Source: Mycosarcoma maydis (lineage: Eukaryota > Basidiomycota > Ustilaginomycetes > Ustilaginales). Taken from it: a DNA stretch of 64,000 bases. How positions within the stretch are numbered: the stretch's first letter is position 1; the number at the start of each line of letters is the position of its first letter. Positions 31,977 through 43,000 of this stretch are shown in pieces. A program made the position numbers and the translations under genes. The notes under the pieces were generated by a model. That model saw only the letters and a list, made by a program, of their open reading frames with translations. It ran no database searches and was not told where the DNA came from. The stretch is taken from NCBI RefSeq assembly GCF_000328475.2, contig NC_026492.1, positions 434,001 to 498,000 of the forward strand, in the 5' to 3' direction.

Positions 31977-32001
31977 AATCGTGAATCGTGAATCGTGAAT
32001 C
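31977..32001. repeat. Tandem heptamer array, (GTGAATC)3
   Basis: Three exact GTGAATC units preceded by a partial one. It is the reverse-complement orientation of the array at 31611-31638. Confidence 0.88.
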
Positions 32002-32458
32002 TCGAGCACGCAAGTTAAATTTCAAGCTCCACTCACGGGTCGTGAGTCGTAAGTCGTGAGTTGTGAGTTGAGAGTGTTTGTGTGCCCAGGCGCCAGGTCT
32101 GTTCAAGTTTAACACAGCTAAAAACTCCGACGTGCCACGGTCAGGTCCGGTCTTGGCAATCCGTGATCACGTTATTGTTCGTGATTATTCACCATTCACG
32201 ATTCGAGATTCGAGATTCATGATTTGTGTGCGTATGTGGCGACCCTCACCCTGAACCGTGAAAATACAGCAAGTCGAATCGTAAATTACGAATCACGAAT
32301 GTCAAACTCACGGCTGTGAAACACGACATTCGTGATTCACGATCCGTGACTTGATTGTGGAAGCCCTGTTGGATCGACATCACACAGCATCTTCTGGATG
32401 TGTCTGTGGTCTTCAACCCTTCGTGCTTGCGTCCCGACGACACCCTCTCCCGTATTCT

Positions 32459-32465
32459 TATAAAG
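32459..32465 (+). promoter_or_regulatory. TATA box of the amino-acid permease gene
   Basis: TATAAAG lies 76 nt before the ATG at 32541, at normal spacing for a fungal core promoter. No other TATA-like element is nearer. Confidence 0.6.
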
Positions 32466-32540
32466 GCCGCGTCGCATTCCGTATTGGACAGAAGTGTTCC
32501 CATCAATTCGCTATACGGTATTTAGCGCAAATCGCACAAG

Positions 32541-34250
32541 ATGTCTGCCACCAATCCATATGCCGCGCAAGCCGGTTCAACATTTAAAGAGGTGGCTTCG
32601 CCCTCACAACCCTCGTCTCCGGACCACCAAAATGTCGAAAAGGCGGATTCCAAGTCGGTTTCGGCTGATGGCTCGAATGAGCCACCGGCAGAGGAGCTTC
32701 GACGAGCGCTCGGTACTCGTCACATGGTCATGATCGCCATCGGCGGCATCATCGGACCGGGTCTGCTCGTAGGTTCCGGACAGGCGTTGGCGAATGCTGG
32801 ACCTGTAGGAGCCTTGATCGCCTTTGCGATCACAGGCGCGATTGTCTATTTCGTATTGCAAGCGCTTGGAGAAATGGCAACGCTGTTCGCGATTCGCGGA
32901 TCATTTATCGAATATGCCGGCAGGTGGGTCGATCCTGCTCTGGGCTTCGTGGCGGGCTGGATCTACTGGGAACTGTGGATCAGCGTCCTCGCCAACGAAT
33001 ACAACGCCGTCGCCATTGTCATCCGATATTGGGATGGTGCTCAAGCCGTCCCAACAGGTGCGTGGATCGCCATCTTCTGGGTCCTCTTTATGGGACTTTC
33101 CATGCTTGGTGTCCTAGCGTACGGCGAGGTGGAGTTTGTGCTTGCTACCGTCAAGGTGATCGGCATCGTCGTCTTTTTCATCCTCAGCATCGTCATCAAC
33201 GTAGGTGGTGCAGGAGGCGATCAGGGTTACATCGGATTCCGTTACTTCAAGACGCCCGGTCCTTTCAACGGATCCGGTTTGGACGCCCTCAACGGTATCG
33301 CCAAGATCCTTGTCGTTTCAGCAACGCTGTACGCCGGAACCGAAGCGACCGCCATCACCGCAGCAGAGGCAAAGAACCCTGCCAAGGCGGTTCCTATCGC
33401 GATTCGTTCCGTCTTCTATCGAATTCTCGTCCTCTACCTCGGCACCATCTTTTTCATCGGCCTCAATGTGCCTTCTGACGATCCGTCGCTTGTCTCGGCA
33501 AAGTCCAAGGCGGCTGCATCACCTCTTACTATCGCACTTAAGCGTGGCGGCATCGGTGCAGCTGCTTCGCTCATCAACGCTCTCATCATCCTCAGCGTGA
33601 TCTCGGCCGGAAACTCTTCGCTCTACATTGCCTCGCGTACTCTGCAATCACTCGGAGCTACCGGTCGCGCGCCAAAGATCTTCGGATGGACTTCGGCAAC
33701 TGGCAAAGTGCCCATCCCGGCATTGGTGCTTTCCAACCTGGTCGCTCTGATCTCGCTGCTCTCCATCAACGCCGGCGCTTCGACCGTCTTCACCTACATC
33801 ATCAACATCTCTGGTGTCAGCACGTTTGTCATCTTTGCCATCATCTGCCTCTGCCATATTCGCTTCCGTCAAGCATGGCTCAGGCAAGGAAAGAGTCTGG
33901 ACGAGCTACCTTTTAAGGCGTTTCTCGCTCCGTACGGTTCGTGGGGAGCGTTTATTCTCAACATCGTCTTGATGTTTTTCCAGGGCTACACGACGTTTTT
34001 GAACCCCAGAAAGGCGGCGGACATTGTTGTGGCGTACATTGTTATTCCTGTTGCAGTGGTCTTGTATTTCGGCTGGAAGCTCTGGCACAAGACCCAGGTC
34101 GTTGCGCTCGAGGATCTGGATCTGGATAGTGGAAGGCGACTCATCGAGGATTTCGAGCCTTTACAGGATTTGCCCGACGACGAGGTGCTCGAGAAGAACA
34201 AGCCGTGGTACAAGAATCCCAAAAAGATCTTCGGCCGAATCCTGGCATGA
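32541..34250 (+). CDS. Amino-acid permease, APC superfamily (yeast amino-acid transporter type)
   Basis: Plasma-membrane amino-acid:H+ symporter. It has 569 residues from ATG 32541, just after a CACAAG leader. A 55-residue hydrophilic N-terminus is followed by the family start RRALGTRHMVMIAIGGIIGPGLLVGSG, the unwound TM1 substrate-binding loop. Next come GPVGALIAFAITGAIVYFV, the TM3 block GEMATLFAIRGSFIEYAGRWVDPALGFVAGW, and the TM6-8 text GTEATAITAAEAKNPAKAVP and SAGNSSLYIASRTLQSLG. It has about twelve TM segments, with a C-terminal tail ending near KNPKKIFGRI. Substrate range is not inferable. Confidence 0.92.
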   Translation: MSATNPYAAQAGSTFKEVASPSQPSSPDHQNVEKADSKSVSADGSNEPPAEELRRALGTRHMVMIAIGGIIGPGLLVGSGQALANAGPVGALIAFAITGAIVYFVLQALGEMATLFAIRGSFIEYAGRWVDPALGFVAGWIYWELWISVLANEYNAVAIVIRYWDGAQAVPTGAWIAIFWVLFMGLSMLGVLAYGEVEFVLATVKVIGIVVFFILSIVINVGGAGGDQGYIGFRYFKTPGPFNGSGLDALNGIAKILVVSATLYAGTEATAITAAEAKNPAKAVPIAIRSVFYRILVLYLGTIFFIGLNVPSDDPSLVSAKSKAAASPLTIALKRGGIGAAASLINALIILSVISAGNSSLYIASRTLQSLGATGRAPKIFGWTSATGKVPIPALVLSNLVALISLLSINAGASTVFTYIINISGVSTFVIFAIICLCHIRFRQAWLRQGKSLDELPFKAFLAPYGSWGAFILNIVLMFFQGYTTFLNPRKAADIVVAYIVIPVAVVLYFGWKLWHKTQVVALEDLDLDSGRRLIEDFEPLQDLPDDEVLEKNKPWYKNPKKIFGRILA

Positions 34251-35054
34251 TCTCCCAGCATACTTACTTTGTATCTTGCTTCGTAGTTACACCACGTCGT
34301 GCGCATTCGTGATCCTTGTCAATTCACGTATCTGCCCTGCCCCGCACGTGTGTGCTTTCAAGTCCAGACTAGCTCGATGATTATGCAGCGTTGGATGACC
34401 CGTCCGAAATGAATCAAGACCGGACCTCACCCCACCTCGCACGCAAGCAATCCGGCCAAAACCAAGTTCGGTCCCTGAACTCTCGCTACGCCTCAGCCCA
34501 ACGCATACATCGTCGTTCTCCATCTTGTCGACATTACCATGGACCGTCCATTCTTTGTGGAAACGGCCATCGAATTGGTCAAGGTCGATTGCGGTAACAA
34601 CCTGTCTCGTGTTACGCCCGGCACGATCGAGCAAGTGTTATCCGGAATCCAGCTTTTATACAACGCAAAAGAGCCACCTAGCGAACAAGAGTTGCGAATG
34701 CAGACACCCTCAAGTACCCATCACAGTTTTGCACTCCTTGTCCGTCTCATGTGACTCTCATCTGATCGTCTCACGCGCGTGCTACAAACATGAGCCGATT
34801 CTGTAAAGAAAAGGAAATAATGGTATTGGGATCCAGTCAGAGAGAACCAGCCCTCGACGACAGTGTACAGGCAAGAGCGCCCGCCTCCACTTCTCACAGA
34901 GAAGGAGTGGACCTTCCTGCTGCAAAAGTTGACTGGAAAGGGGAACAATATGTGTGTGCGCTCGTGGCCAGCAAGATCCATGAAAATCCAAACAAGAAAA
35001 AGAGTCAAAGTCCTGCACCAGTCAAGAGACTTGTTTTTCACCCTTGTGCGGTTG
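34251..35054. other. Intergenic between convergent permease and GH16 genes
   Basis: 3' flanks of two convergent genes with one small candidate open frame (34539-34754). A CATTCGTGATCC motif lies near 34305. Otherwise empty. Confidence 0.5.
34539..34754 (+). CDS. Small hypothetical protein (uncertain)
   Basis: A 71-codon frame with a real ATG in good context (TTACCATGG), in an otherwise gene-free 800-nt gap. The first 55 residues (MDRPFFVETAIELVKVDCGN, then LSRVTPGTIEQVLSGIQLL) look like a compact mixed helix with balanced composition. The last 15 look random, so an unrecognised 3' intron is possible. I know no family for it. Codon use is unremarkable. It may equally be a chance frame. Confidence 0.25.
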   Translation: MDRPFFVETAIELVKVDCGNNLSRVTPGTIEQVLSGIQLLYNAKEPPSEQELRMQTPSSTHHSFALLVRLM

Positions 35055-36530
35055 TTAGGATCGACGAGAGGTCTGGTAAACCTTGAGCGAGTTGATGGTC
35101 CAGTAAGCTTCGCTCATGTCTGGGTTGCTACTCAAGTAAGCATGGCACGAGCTCGAGCCAGTGCTTGCGCTGCAAGATTGCGATTGACCGTTCATCGCGT
35201 TACTCCAAACAGCGCCGGAGCCAGCCCAGTCACCGCACATGGTGTTGGTGAAGACGAGGACGTGGTTGTAAAAGTAGTTGCCAATGTTGCACTGGCTTGC
35301 GGCCCAATGCGCCTGGGGCTGACCCCATTGCGACGGGTCGGGCGAGCCAGAGCTAATGTCATCGGGGACGGAGCCCTTGGGGAAAAAGTAGGTCGAGATG
35401 CCGTCGGATTCGGACCAGTACATGGCATGGACACCGCCGCCGTTCTTGTTGTACTCAACCCCAAAGTCGCCACCCTTTGTCGAGGTGACACCGCAACCCT
35501 TGTTGTCGGTAGCGTCTGAAGCACAGTTGGTGGCGAGGTGGTTTTGCAAGGTAAACCTGCCCGACATGTTAGGCTTGGCGGGCACGGAGCAGCCGCCGGT
35601 GGTGTGGATCGAGTAAGTGTTGTACGAGTAGTCATTGACACCTTCGATCATGTCAATCTCACCTCCGTTAGGCCATCCACCAGGTGGGTTGGTAGGGGTG
35701 GACCACCAGGCAGGCCAGATACCACAGCCTACGGGCATGTGCTCCGCGTCGAGGATAAAGATACCGGTGGTGTACGAGTCTTTGGTGTTGATGCGGACCG
35801 ACTGAGCCCAGCCGTTGTCGGCGGTGATCTTCATGGTGGCCTTGCCTTTGCTGGTGTAGATGAGACCCTTGTTCTGGGCCGAGTTCTTGTCAACATAGGT
35901 GATGGAGCCACGGGTGGGGTCGGCGTTGGTGAAAAAGTCCATGTCGTCGAAGAAAGAGTCGCCGGCGTACGACTTGACAAGCTTCCATTTGGAAGTGGAG
36001 GGAGAGAAGGATGAGGAGCCGGATGAGGAGGAGGAGCTAGAGCTAGATGATGAGCCATTGCTCGATGAAGAGGAGGAGGACGAGGAGGACGAGGAAGACG
36101 AATAAGAGCCAGAGTCGGAACTAGAGTTTGAGCTGGAGCTGGAGCTGGAGCTGGAGCTGGAGCTGCTCGAGCTGGAGTCGGAGGACGCGCCAGCGTTGGT
36201 GCGGTACTTGGCGGTGGCAGCGTTAGCCTTCTTTGAAGTGCAGGTGTTCTTGCGCTTCTGGAGGTCGGCGATGGCAGTGACCTCCTCTTCGTCGGCGTTC
36301 AAGGTAGCATTGTTGAAGCGACGGTTGAGGGCGAGGAGATCGTCGTCGGTGTGTTGTTTACGCGAATGGTGGACATGAGAGCGAATCTTGTGTCCAGTGA
36401 TGACGGAACGAACGCCGCGGCTGGAACGACCCTGACCGGGAGGGGTGGCGAGCATCATAGCTTCTGGACTAGCCGAGACGACAGTCAAGGAAGCAGCGAA
36501 AGCCAAAGCAAGAGCAGAGAGGTACTTCAT
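35055..36530 (-). CDS. Secreted GH16 endo-beta-1,3(4)-glucanase with poly-Ser linker
   Basis: Extracellular enzyme acting on beta-1,3/1,4-glucans of fungal or plant wall. It has 491 residues from ATG 36530. The signal peptide is MKYLSALALAFAASLTVVSA. A propeptide-like region ends at a Lys-Arg (about residue 93, DLQKRKN), a possible Kex2 site. A low-complexity linker of about 65 residues, nearly all Ser, spans about 115-180. The GH16 domain covers about 185-485; its catalytic motif is GGEIDMIEGVN, with nucleophile Glu292, Asp294 and acid/base Glu297. GCGIWPAWW and YSIHTTGGC are typical of the fungal laminarinase-type subgroup. Many cysteines fit an extracellular fold. No C-terminal GPI-type hydrophobic tail is present. 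Confidence 0.9.
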   Translation of the reverse strand: MKYLSALALAFAASLTVVSASPEAMMLATPPGQGRSSRGVRSVITGHKIRSHVHHSRKQHTDDDLLALNRRFNNATLNADEEEVTAIADLQKRKNTCTSKKANAATAKYRTNAGASSDSSSSSSSSSSSSSSSSNSSSDSGSYSSSSSSSSSSSSSSNGSSSSSSSSSSSGSSSFSPSTSKWKLVKSYAGDSFFDDMDFFTNADPTRGSITYVDKNSAQNKGLIYTSKGKATMKITADNGWAQSVRINTKDSYTTGIFILDAEHMPVGCGIWPAWWSTPTNPPGGWPNGGEIDMIEGVNDYSYNTYSIHTTGGCSVPAKPNMSGRFTLQNHLATNCASDATDNKGCGVTSTKGGDFGVEYNKNGGGVHAMYWSESDGISTYFFPKGSVPDDISSGSPDPSQWGQPQAHWAASQCNIGNYFYNHVLVFTNTMCGDWAGSGAVWSNAMNGQSQSCSASTGSSSCHAYLSSNPDMSEAYWTINSLKVYQTSRRS

Positions 36531-38785
36531 GATGACGACGATGATGATGAAGAAGAAGAAGAAGAAGATGCTTGGAAAGGTTGGGGGATGAAGACGAGAT
36601 GCAATGCAGCTATCTATGAATCGAGAGAGGAAGAAGAGATCAAGGCCGGCTAGATCTCTAATCGTGGTTCTTGTAAAGATGCTCGTACTTTTGGATCAAC
36701 CTAAAGCGCAAGTGTCAAGATAATGGGGGTATGACAGTGTGAGGTATGCTACACCAGCAGAGGGTTGGTGATGAATGCAATGCGAGAGGGTAAGGATGAA
36801 GATGGAAGAAAGAAAGGGAAAGGCGAGAACCAGCTCGTCAAAATAGTTGCAAGATGCACACAAAGAAGCTAGAGAGATGAGGGGAGGATGATGAGTAAAG
36901 AAAGGAAGGGAGGAAGAGCAAGCGAAGCATATGAATGGGGAATGTAATGTACAGCGGATTGAGTTGAGCCAGAGAGGAATCCAGTCTGCGCTTCTTGGCA
37001 GCTGTTGGCAGCCTCTAGCAGCCTTGAGTGTTGTGTGTGACCAGACGAGGTTCGAGGCGAACATGATTCAGTCACTAGTTAGGCTACGCCCCGACGACAC
37101 GCCACGGAAGAAAAGGGTCTCACCTATCTCATGCTCAAGCTCGCCAAAACGAAATCACGAATCACGCCTCCTCTCATCTTCCACTCTGTTCTGTGCTGGG
37201 GTGCGATTCACGATTCTCTTGGCGCATCGGCTCTGACTGTGGTAGGTATCGTCTGCTGTCATTTGCGTGGCAATCCAATCGGATGGTCCGCGTTGCTGAC
37301 CGACTGGCGTGTGACCGAGGCAGAGATTGAGAGTGAGAGTGAGAGTGAGAGGGAGGCACCGTTCCATTCGGAAAGTCCGAGGTGAAGCAAAGCTGGTCTG
37401 CGTGCGGGTCTTGGCCTGCATAGCTGCAGTGTTACAGCGTGCCAGCGGCGAGGAGTGAGGAGTGAGATTCGTGATTCGTGATTCGTGATTTCGGCTGTCA
37501 AACTAGCGCTACAGCTGTCTGCATCGCCGTCGCCTCATCCGCTCGATCTCGCCGCGTGGTCGAAAGCAGCTTGCTGGCAGAGCAAAATCCCAGTTTGCAT
37601 TCATGCTTGCTTCTGCAGCTTCTGCCGACCTTTCCATTCAGAACATGTTGGAGCTTGTGTGACCTACGATCAGCTCGCCCACCTCCCTCCTTTGCTCGTT
37701 GGTCTTGGCAAACGCGAGAATGCTTGGTGGCCATCCAGGCTGTGATGATCCAAGGGGTGTTCAGAGTGTTCAGAGCATCTCCTTGCGCGATCAGGCTTGA
37801 GTGACTGTATGTTTGGAATATGTAACTGTGTGACAGCGCACACGCTCGGCGCTTCAGCTGCATGGAGTTCCAACGCGCTGGTCCTTGGCTGGACTTGGCG
37901 CATTCACGATTCGCGATAAGTTAACTAATCACGAGATTCAAGATTCGTGATTATTCATTCAAATTTCCCACCTGCGGCTACGTCTCCGAGCCCGACCAGC
38001 ACTCACACTGCCAAAATCAATTTAAAGCGGAACCTCGCTTTGTCTGGCACCGTTTCGCAGATTGGTTGGCTCGCATCGTCGCCCCCTACCTCTTTGTGTT
38101 ACTTGGCAAGACCATCGATCGGATCGAGCCGCCCTTTGTTCGTTGCTCGAGCCGAAACATCTCTGTGATCCCCGCTGCGTCTCGGCTCGACTTTGTTCAG
38201 CTCGCTCAGGCGAAAAGCACACACACACGCACGCACGCAAGCAAGCCGCCTGCAAAGCACACAAGGGGCGGTGATTGAAATATTGATATCACACCGAGCT
38301 GAGAGACACATACTTCGGGGTTTCCGCAATCAGCAGACTGCGTACCTTGCCAGCATTTACAGTGATCAGGCGACAACTCGCCATACAAAACTCACACCCC
38401 GACCCTTGAATTTGGCCCGCAGTGGGCTTGGCTTTCGGGGGTCAGCCATATTGATTCGTGATTATCCCAGCACGCAGGTCCACACCATGTTAAGCATTCA
38501 CAGATTCGTGATTCGTGATCTATACCAAAAGATCCAACTTAACGTCGCAGTCAAGGTTCCCGCATGTGCCGTGCCGACGATGTAACACTCTAAATTGTGC
38601 GCCACGCGCTAAACCGCATCTGAAACACCGAGCTACTAATCCGCGGAGCGAACAAGGGCTGAGACATGTGAACGCTATTCGCGATTGCCGGGGCGTTCGT
38701 CGCTGGTTCACGCAGAGAGGGGCAAGGCTTCGTTATTGGCTTGTTGCGCTCGCTTCCTTCATCTCACAAAGAGCAGAAGCAAGCC
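36531..38785. other. Long divergent promoter region (GH16 / hydroxyacid dehydrogenase)
   Basis: A 2.25-kb gene-free stretch. Next to the GH16 start is a triplet-type purine tract (36531-36571), which is pyrimidine-rich in the leader of the GH16 mRNA. Motif clusters lie near 37156, 37207, 37466-37486 (three tandem GATTCGT), 37903, 37928, 38452 and 38503. Simple repeats of GAGAGT lie near 37323-37352 and of CA/CG near 38219-38245. No RNA gene was recognised. Confidence 0.55.
37466..37486. repeat. Tandem heptamer array (GATTCGT)3
   Basis: Three exact head-to-tail copies followed by a GATTT remnant, in the GH16/dehydrogenase promoter region. Confidence 0.88.
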
Positions 38786-39943
38786 ATGGCGGCGAAAATG
38801 GCCGAATCCGGCCAGCCCGATGGCGCTAGCAAAACAAATTCGAACTTGCCCAAGATCGTGTCCATGTTCGAATATCTTCCATCGCCCATTCTCGAGACGT
38901 TTCGGCGCGAAGGACGAATCAACTTGATAAGTGCTCCGCCCGGACTCAGCTTTGCCGAGCTGAACGAGTGGTTGCTTAGACAACTGCCTGGTGCAGATGC
39001 GGCGATAGTCTGGCCGGTAGCAGGACAGTTTGGTGTCGACCAAATCAATGCGGCCAGCGAACGGCTCAAGGTGGTTTCGACCTACAGCGTGGGCACCGAG
39101 GCGGTGGATCGAGTCGCCTGTCGCAAAGCAGGCATTACAGTCGGCTACACGCCGTATATTGGGGACGACTCGATCGCGGAATACACCATTGCCATGCTGC
39201 TACACTTCTGCCGTCGCATCGACTACTTGCAAAGCATCGTGATGAACGGCCAATTCGCAGCGTCGCTGAGAGACGTACTATGTAATCCGACCATGCATTG
39301 TGGAGTCAGTCCCGCTGGGAAAACGGTTGGGTTCTATGGGTTTGGCAGGATTGCTCAAAAGGCAGCGGAGAAGTTGCTCGCGTTTGGCGTCGCTAGGATC
39401 GCATATACGACGTCCACCGCCAAGCCATTCTCGGCTGAAACGTTTCCACGCCTCCATGCTTTACGCCAGACCTTCTACCCCAACACCCTCATCGTCAACG
39501 AGCCTGAATTGCATGCGTTGGCAGCTCAGTCTGATATCTTGATCGTACTCTGCCCAGGCAACGCTTCCACCAATGCCACCATCAACTCGAGCGTCTTTGA
39601 CAAGATGAAATCCACCGCCGTCTTGATCAACGTCGCCAGAGGAACAGTGGTCGTCAATAATGATTTGGAAACAGCTTTACGGCAGAGCAAGATTGCCGCT
39701 GCGCTCTTGGACGTGGTTCATGGCGAGCCCGATGTCGACGCTAAGCATCCCTTGTTGGCCGAGGATCTGAGAGATCGTGTCATGATTCTACCTCATGCTG
39801 CGTCAACTGTAGTCGAGACAAGAAGGTTGATGGCTGACGTGACGGCAAGGAACATTCTCACTTCGCTCGGATTTCGTGACGAGCTGCTTGGCGATAAACC
39901 AGACTTACTTGAACGACAGGCTTGGACACACTTTGCGCAATAG
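38786..39943 (+). CDS. D-isomer-specific 2-hydroxyacid dehydrogenase (GRHPR/hydroxypyruvate reductase-like)
   Basis: NAD(P)-dependent reductase of 2-keto acids such as glyoxylate or hydroxypyruvate. It has 385 residues from ATG 38786 (AGCCATGG context); the open frame reaches only a TTG upstream. The nucleotide-binding glycine motif is GFYGFGRIA (residues 182-190). The catalytic triad is Arg285 in INVARGTVV, Glu314 in HGEP and His337 in LPHAAS. The substrate-loop region VVSTYSVGTEAVD matches the family. The dinucleotide domain has a longer insertion (about residues 210-240) than typical. Substrate and cofactor preference are not certain. Its stop is 92 nt from the P-type ATPase stop (tail-to-tail). 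Confidence 0.87.
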   Translation: MAAKMAESGQPDGASKTNSNLPKIVSMFEYLPSPILETFRREGRINLISAPPGLSFAELNEWLLRQLPGADAAIVWPVAGQFGVDQINAASERLKVVSTYSVGTEAVDRVACRKAGITVGYTPYIGDDSIAEYTIAMLLHFCRRIDYLQSIVMNGQFAASLRDVLCNPTMHCGVSPAGKTVGFYGFGRIAQKAAEKLLAFGVARIAYTTSTAKPFSAETFPRLHALRQTFYPNTLIVNEPELHALAAQSDILIVLCPGNASTNATINSSVFDKMKSTAVLINVARGTVVVNNDLETALRQSKIAAALLDVVHGEPDVDAKHPLLAEDLRDRVMILPHAASTVVETRRLMADVTARNILTSLGFRDELLGDKPDLLERQAWTHFAQ

Positions 39944-40035
39944 AAAGCATTCAACATGACCATTAATATCGTGAAAACACAAGGTATCAAGTACAGTTGC
40001 AATGCGAAGCAGAAATGTACTGGATCTTGCACCAA

Positions 40036-43000
40036 TTACCACGCGAGCTTTGCAAGGATCCCCCTGGGCCAGGTCCTGACCACGAGCTTTCTCGTCTCCT
40101 CCAACATCAGCATACCTACACCAAACGCGATCGGCAAAAAGTAATGCTCGACATTGACGCCTCTGGTCAAAAACACCCTCTGGAACGCGGGGACGTAACT
40201 CAAAAATACGGCGATCAGCAGCGACACTGCCATGGCCGGGAAGAGGTACAAGTTCTGCGTCGACTTTTTGCCCACAGGCAGCTGCTGCAGGATTGAACGC
40301 GATTGCGTCCTCCAACCGAGAAGGTTAAACCACTGCTGAATGACCAGGTTGAAAAAGAAGACTGCGTTGGCACGGTTGAGCACCTCATTGAACTTGTCCG
40401 GGTTGGTGGATTGAACCAGTCCACCGCCGTACTTGAGCCACATGTCGGAAAAGGGTACACCGTTGCGTTGCATGTACCAGAACGCCATCGCCGACGAGGT
40501 GAGCGTCAGGGGAATGCCAACGAACAGGTACGCGTGCAGCAGCAGCTTCCAATCCGCCAAACGGTCTGTCTTGACATTTCGAGGTTTGCGCTTCAGCAGC
40601 TCGGCTTCGGGCTGTTCGTGCACCAAGCATAGCGACGAGATCCCATCGGTGCCGATGCACACAAAGATCATCTGCAAGTTGCTCAGCGCCTGCGGCAAAC
40701 CAAAGAAGAAGCTGAGCAACACTGCCCACAGCTCGGCAAACGATCCAGCAGGCAACAGGTATCCCACCGTCTTTTTCAAGTTGACGAAAACAAGTCGTCC
40801 GTAGAGCAAAGCGTCGATGATGGCCGAAAAGTTTTCCAACAAGATCATATCGGCTGCTTCCATCGCCACAGCAGATCCGCCTCCCATTGCGATGCCGATG
40901 TCAGCCTGCTTGAGACTCGGAGCGTCGTTGACACCGTCGCCCGTCATACCGACGCATTCGCTTCGCTGCTGGAACTCTTTGACGATGCGCAGTTTGTGGT
41001 CAGGTGTGGTGCGCGAAAAGACAATCTCGTCAAACCGACAGATCTGCTCCCAATCGCTCGCTTCGAGCTTCATCAGATCGGCTCCGGTGAGCGAGAGTGC
41101 GTGGATTGGGCGCGTCAAGTGGTCGTCCGAGTAGGTGTCGTATACGGGCAATTGGACGTCGTGCATGTCTTGGGCGCAAAAGACCTTTTCGGCCGTGATG
41201 ATACCACATTGGCGAGCGATGGCGTTGGCGGTGAGTTGAAAGTCGCCCGTGACCATGAAGAAGCGGATTCCGGCACGCCGACATGTGGAAACGACGGAAG
41301 GGATCTCAGGTCGGGGTGGATCGACGATGCCGACCAGACCGACGACGGTGAGATGCGTGTTGAGCGCCATGACGGCGTCCTCGATTGCAACCGAGGTGTC
41401 GAGCTGGTCGGCTCGAACGATCTTGCGTGCGAGCAGCAACACTCGTTGTCCGCGCGAACTCCACAACGACTGCATCGCTTCGATCGACCGCCGCACCTCG
41501 TCGGTCAACGGCACCACTTGGCCCGAAGCGTCGAGCGCCCAACTCGAGCGTTTGAGCAGCACATCCGGTCCACCTTTAGCCAGCAAGATTCTATCCTCGC
41601 TCGCGTTGAATTCGGAAGCTTCCGTGATCGACATGGCTGAAGCAACCAGCTTCTGTGCAAGTGTGGTATCGTCCCGAGCTTCGGGACGCAACGCTACGAG
41701 TTGCAACATGAACTTGTTCTTTGAATTGAAGTTCAACCTGTATTCGGTATCCCACGGCCTTGTCGTCTCCTGCACGGATTTGATCTGCTCCGCCATCCGC
41801 AACACGGCGGAATCGGTTGCATCGCCAAAGATTCTCCTCTCTGCAACGGCGAGTGACATGGTAGCAGCGTCGAATACGGCAGCGTTGCACACGGCACCGA
41901 CGAATTGCACCTGTTCAAACGCATGACCCACCGGTCCGGCGGCTCCGTGAATGTGGTGCTGCGCATCTTCTGGGGTTGATTCGAAGCCGACGACTCCGAC
42001 ACTGGTTGCTGTCATGTTGTTCGAAGTAAGCGTTCCTGTCTTGTCGGAACACAAAACGGAGACGGCACCCAAAGTTTCGCATGTGGAAAGCTGTTTGCAG
42101 AGGATCTTTGCTTTGCTCATTTTCTGGGCGATGACGGTGAGCGAGAGTGTTACGGCGACCGGCATACCTTCCGGTAAGAAAGCGACGAGGATCGAGACGA
42201 CGTTGACGAGCAGTTGCGAGACCGACATGAATTCGGGATGCTTGGGTTTTAGATAGGCACCCCAGATGATGATGCAGATCACAGCGAGTGCAATAGCGAT
42301 AGCAGCGATGGTAAGGACAAAGTAGCGCACCTCTCGTTCCAGCGTGGTCAAGCCAGTCTTTGGACGATTTGTCATAGCTGCGATTCGGCCAAACACGGTA
42401 TTGTCACCCGTTGCCACGACTACACCGATGGCCGAACCGGTAACGCAACTGGTACCTGCGAGAGCGATGTTTCTGGTTTCGAGGTAATTTTCGTCAGTCA
42501 GATCGACGGTTCCTGCAATGGGCTCCGCCTCACCCGTGACGACGGAACGATCGAACTTGACTTGGTTGCACGAAATCAATCGCAGGTCAGCTGCGATCTT
42601 GTTGCCGAGCGAAAGCACCACTATGTCGCCCACCACGAGATCGGGCGCCTGGATGCTGTTGTGTGAACCGTTGCGGATCGCAGTGACAGCATCAGGGAGC
42701 ATTCCTGCGATGGAATCCATGATTCTCGAAGTGGAGAAATCCTGCCATGCGTTGAAAAGGGCTTGGATGACGACCACGACCAACAGCACTACCGCGAGCG
42801 CTAAATTTGACGTTTGCGGATTCGGGTTACCCAGCGGCTTCCACGCGATGAACGCCAAGATCGAACAACCAATAAGAAGCGTTCCGAACCCACCAAAGAC
42901 GTATCCAAAGCATTTCTGAAGCAGACGCTTGGGTGGTTTGGACATGACGTTTTTGCCGTTCTGCTTGAGTCTTCTTTCGATCTGATCGGTATCTAGACCG

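Larger units (their letters stand above)
31015..32540. other. Divergent promoter region (DHA2 exporter / amino-acid permease), motif-rich
   Basis: A 1.5-kb region with the densest collection of the ATTCGTGATT/AATCACGAAT motif in the first half of the window: near 31278, 31405, 31574, 31611-31638 (four tandem CACGAAT), 31867, 31977-32001, 32194, 32290 and 32330, plus AGTCGTGAGT variants near 32040. No gene was seen. Confidence 0.65.
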
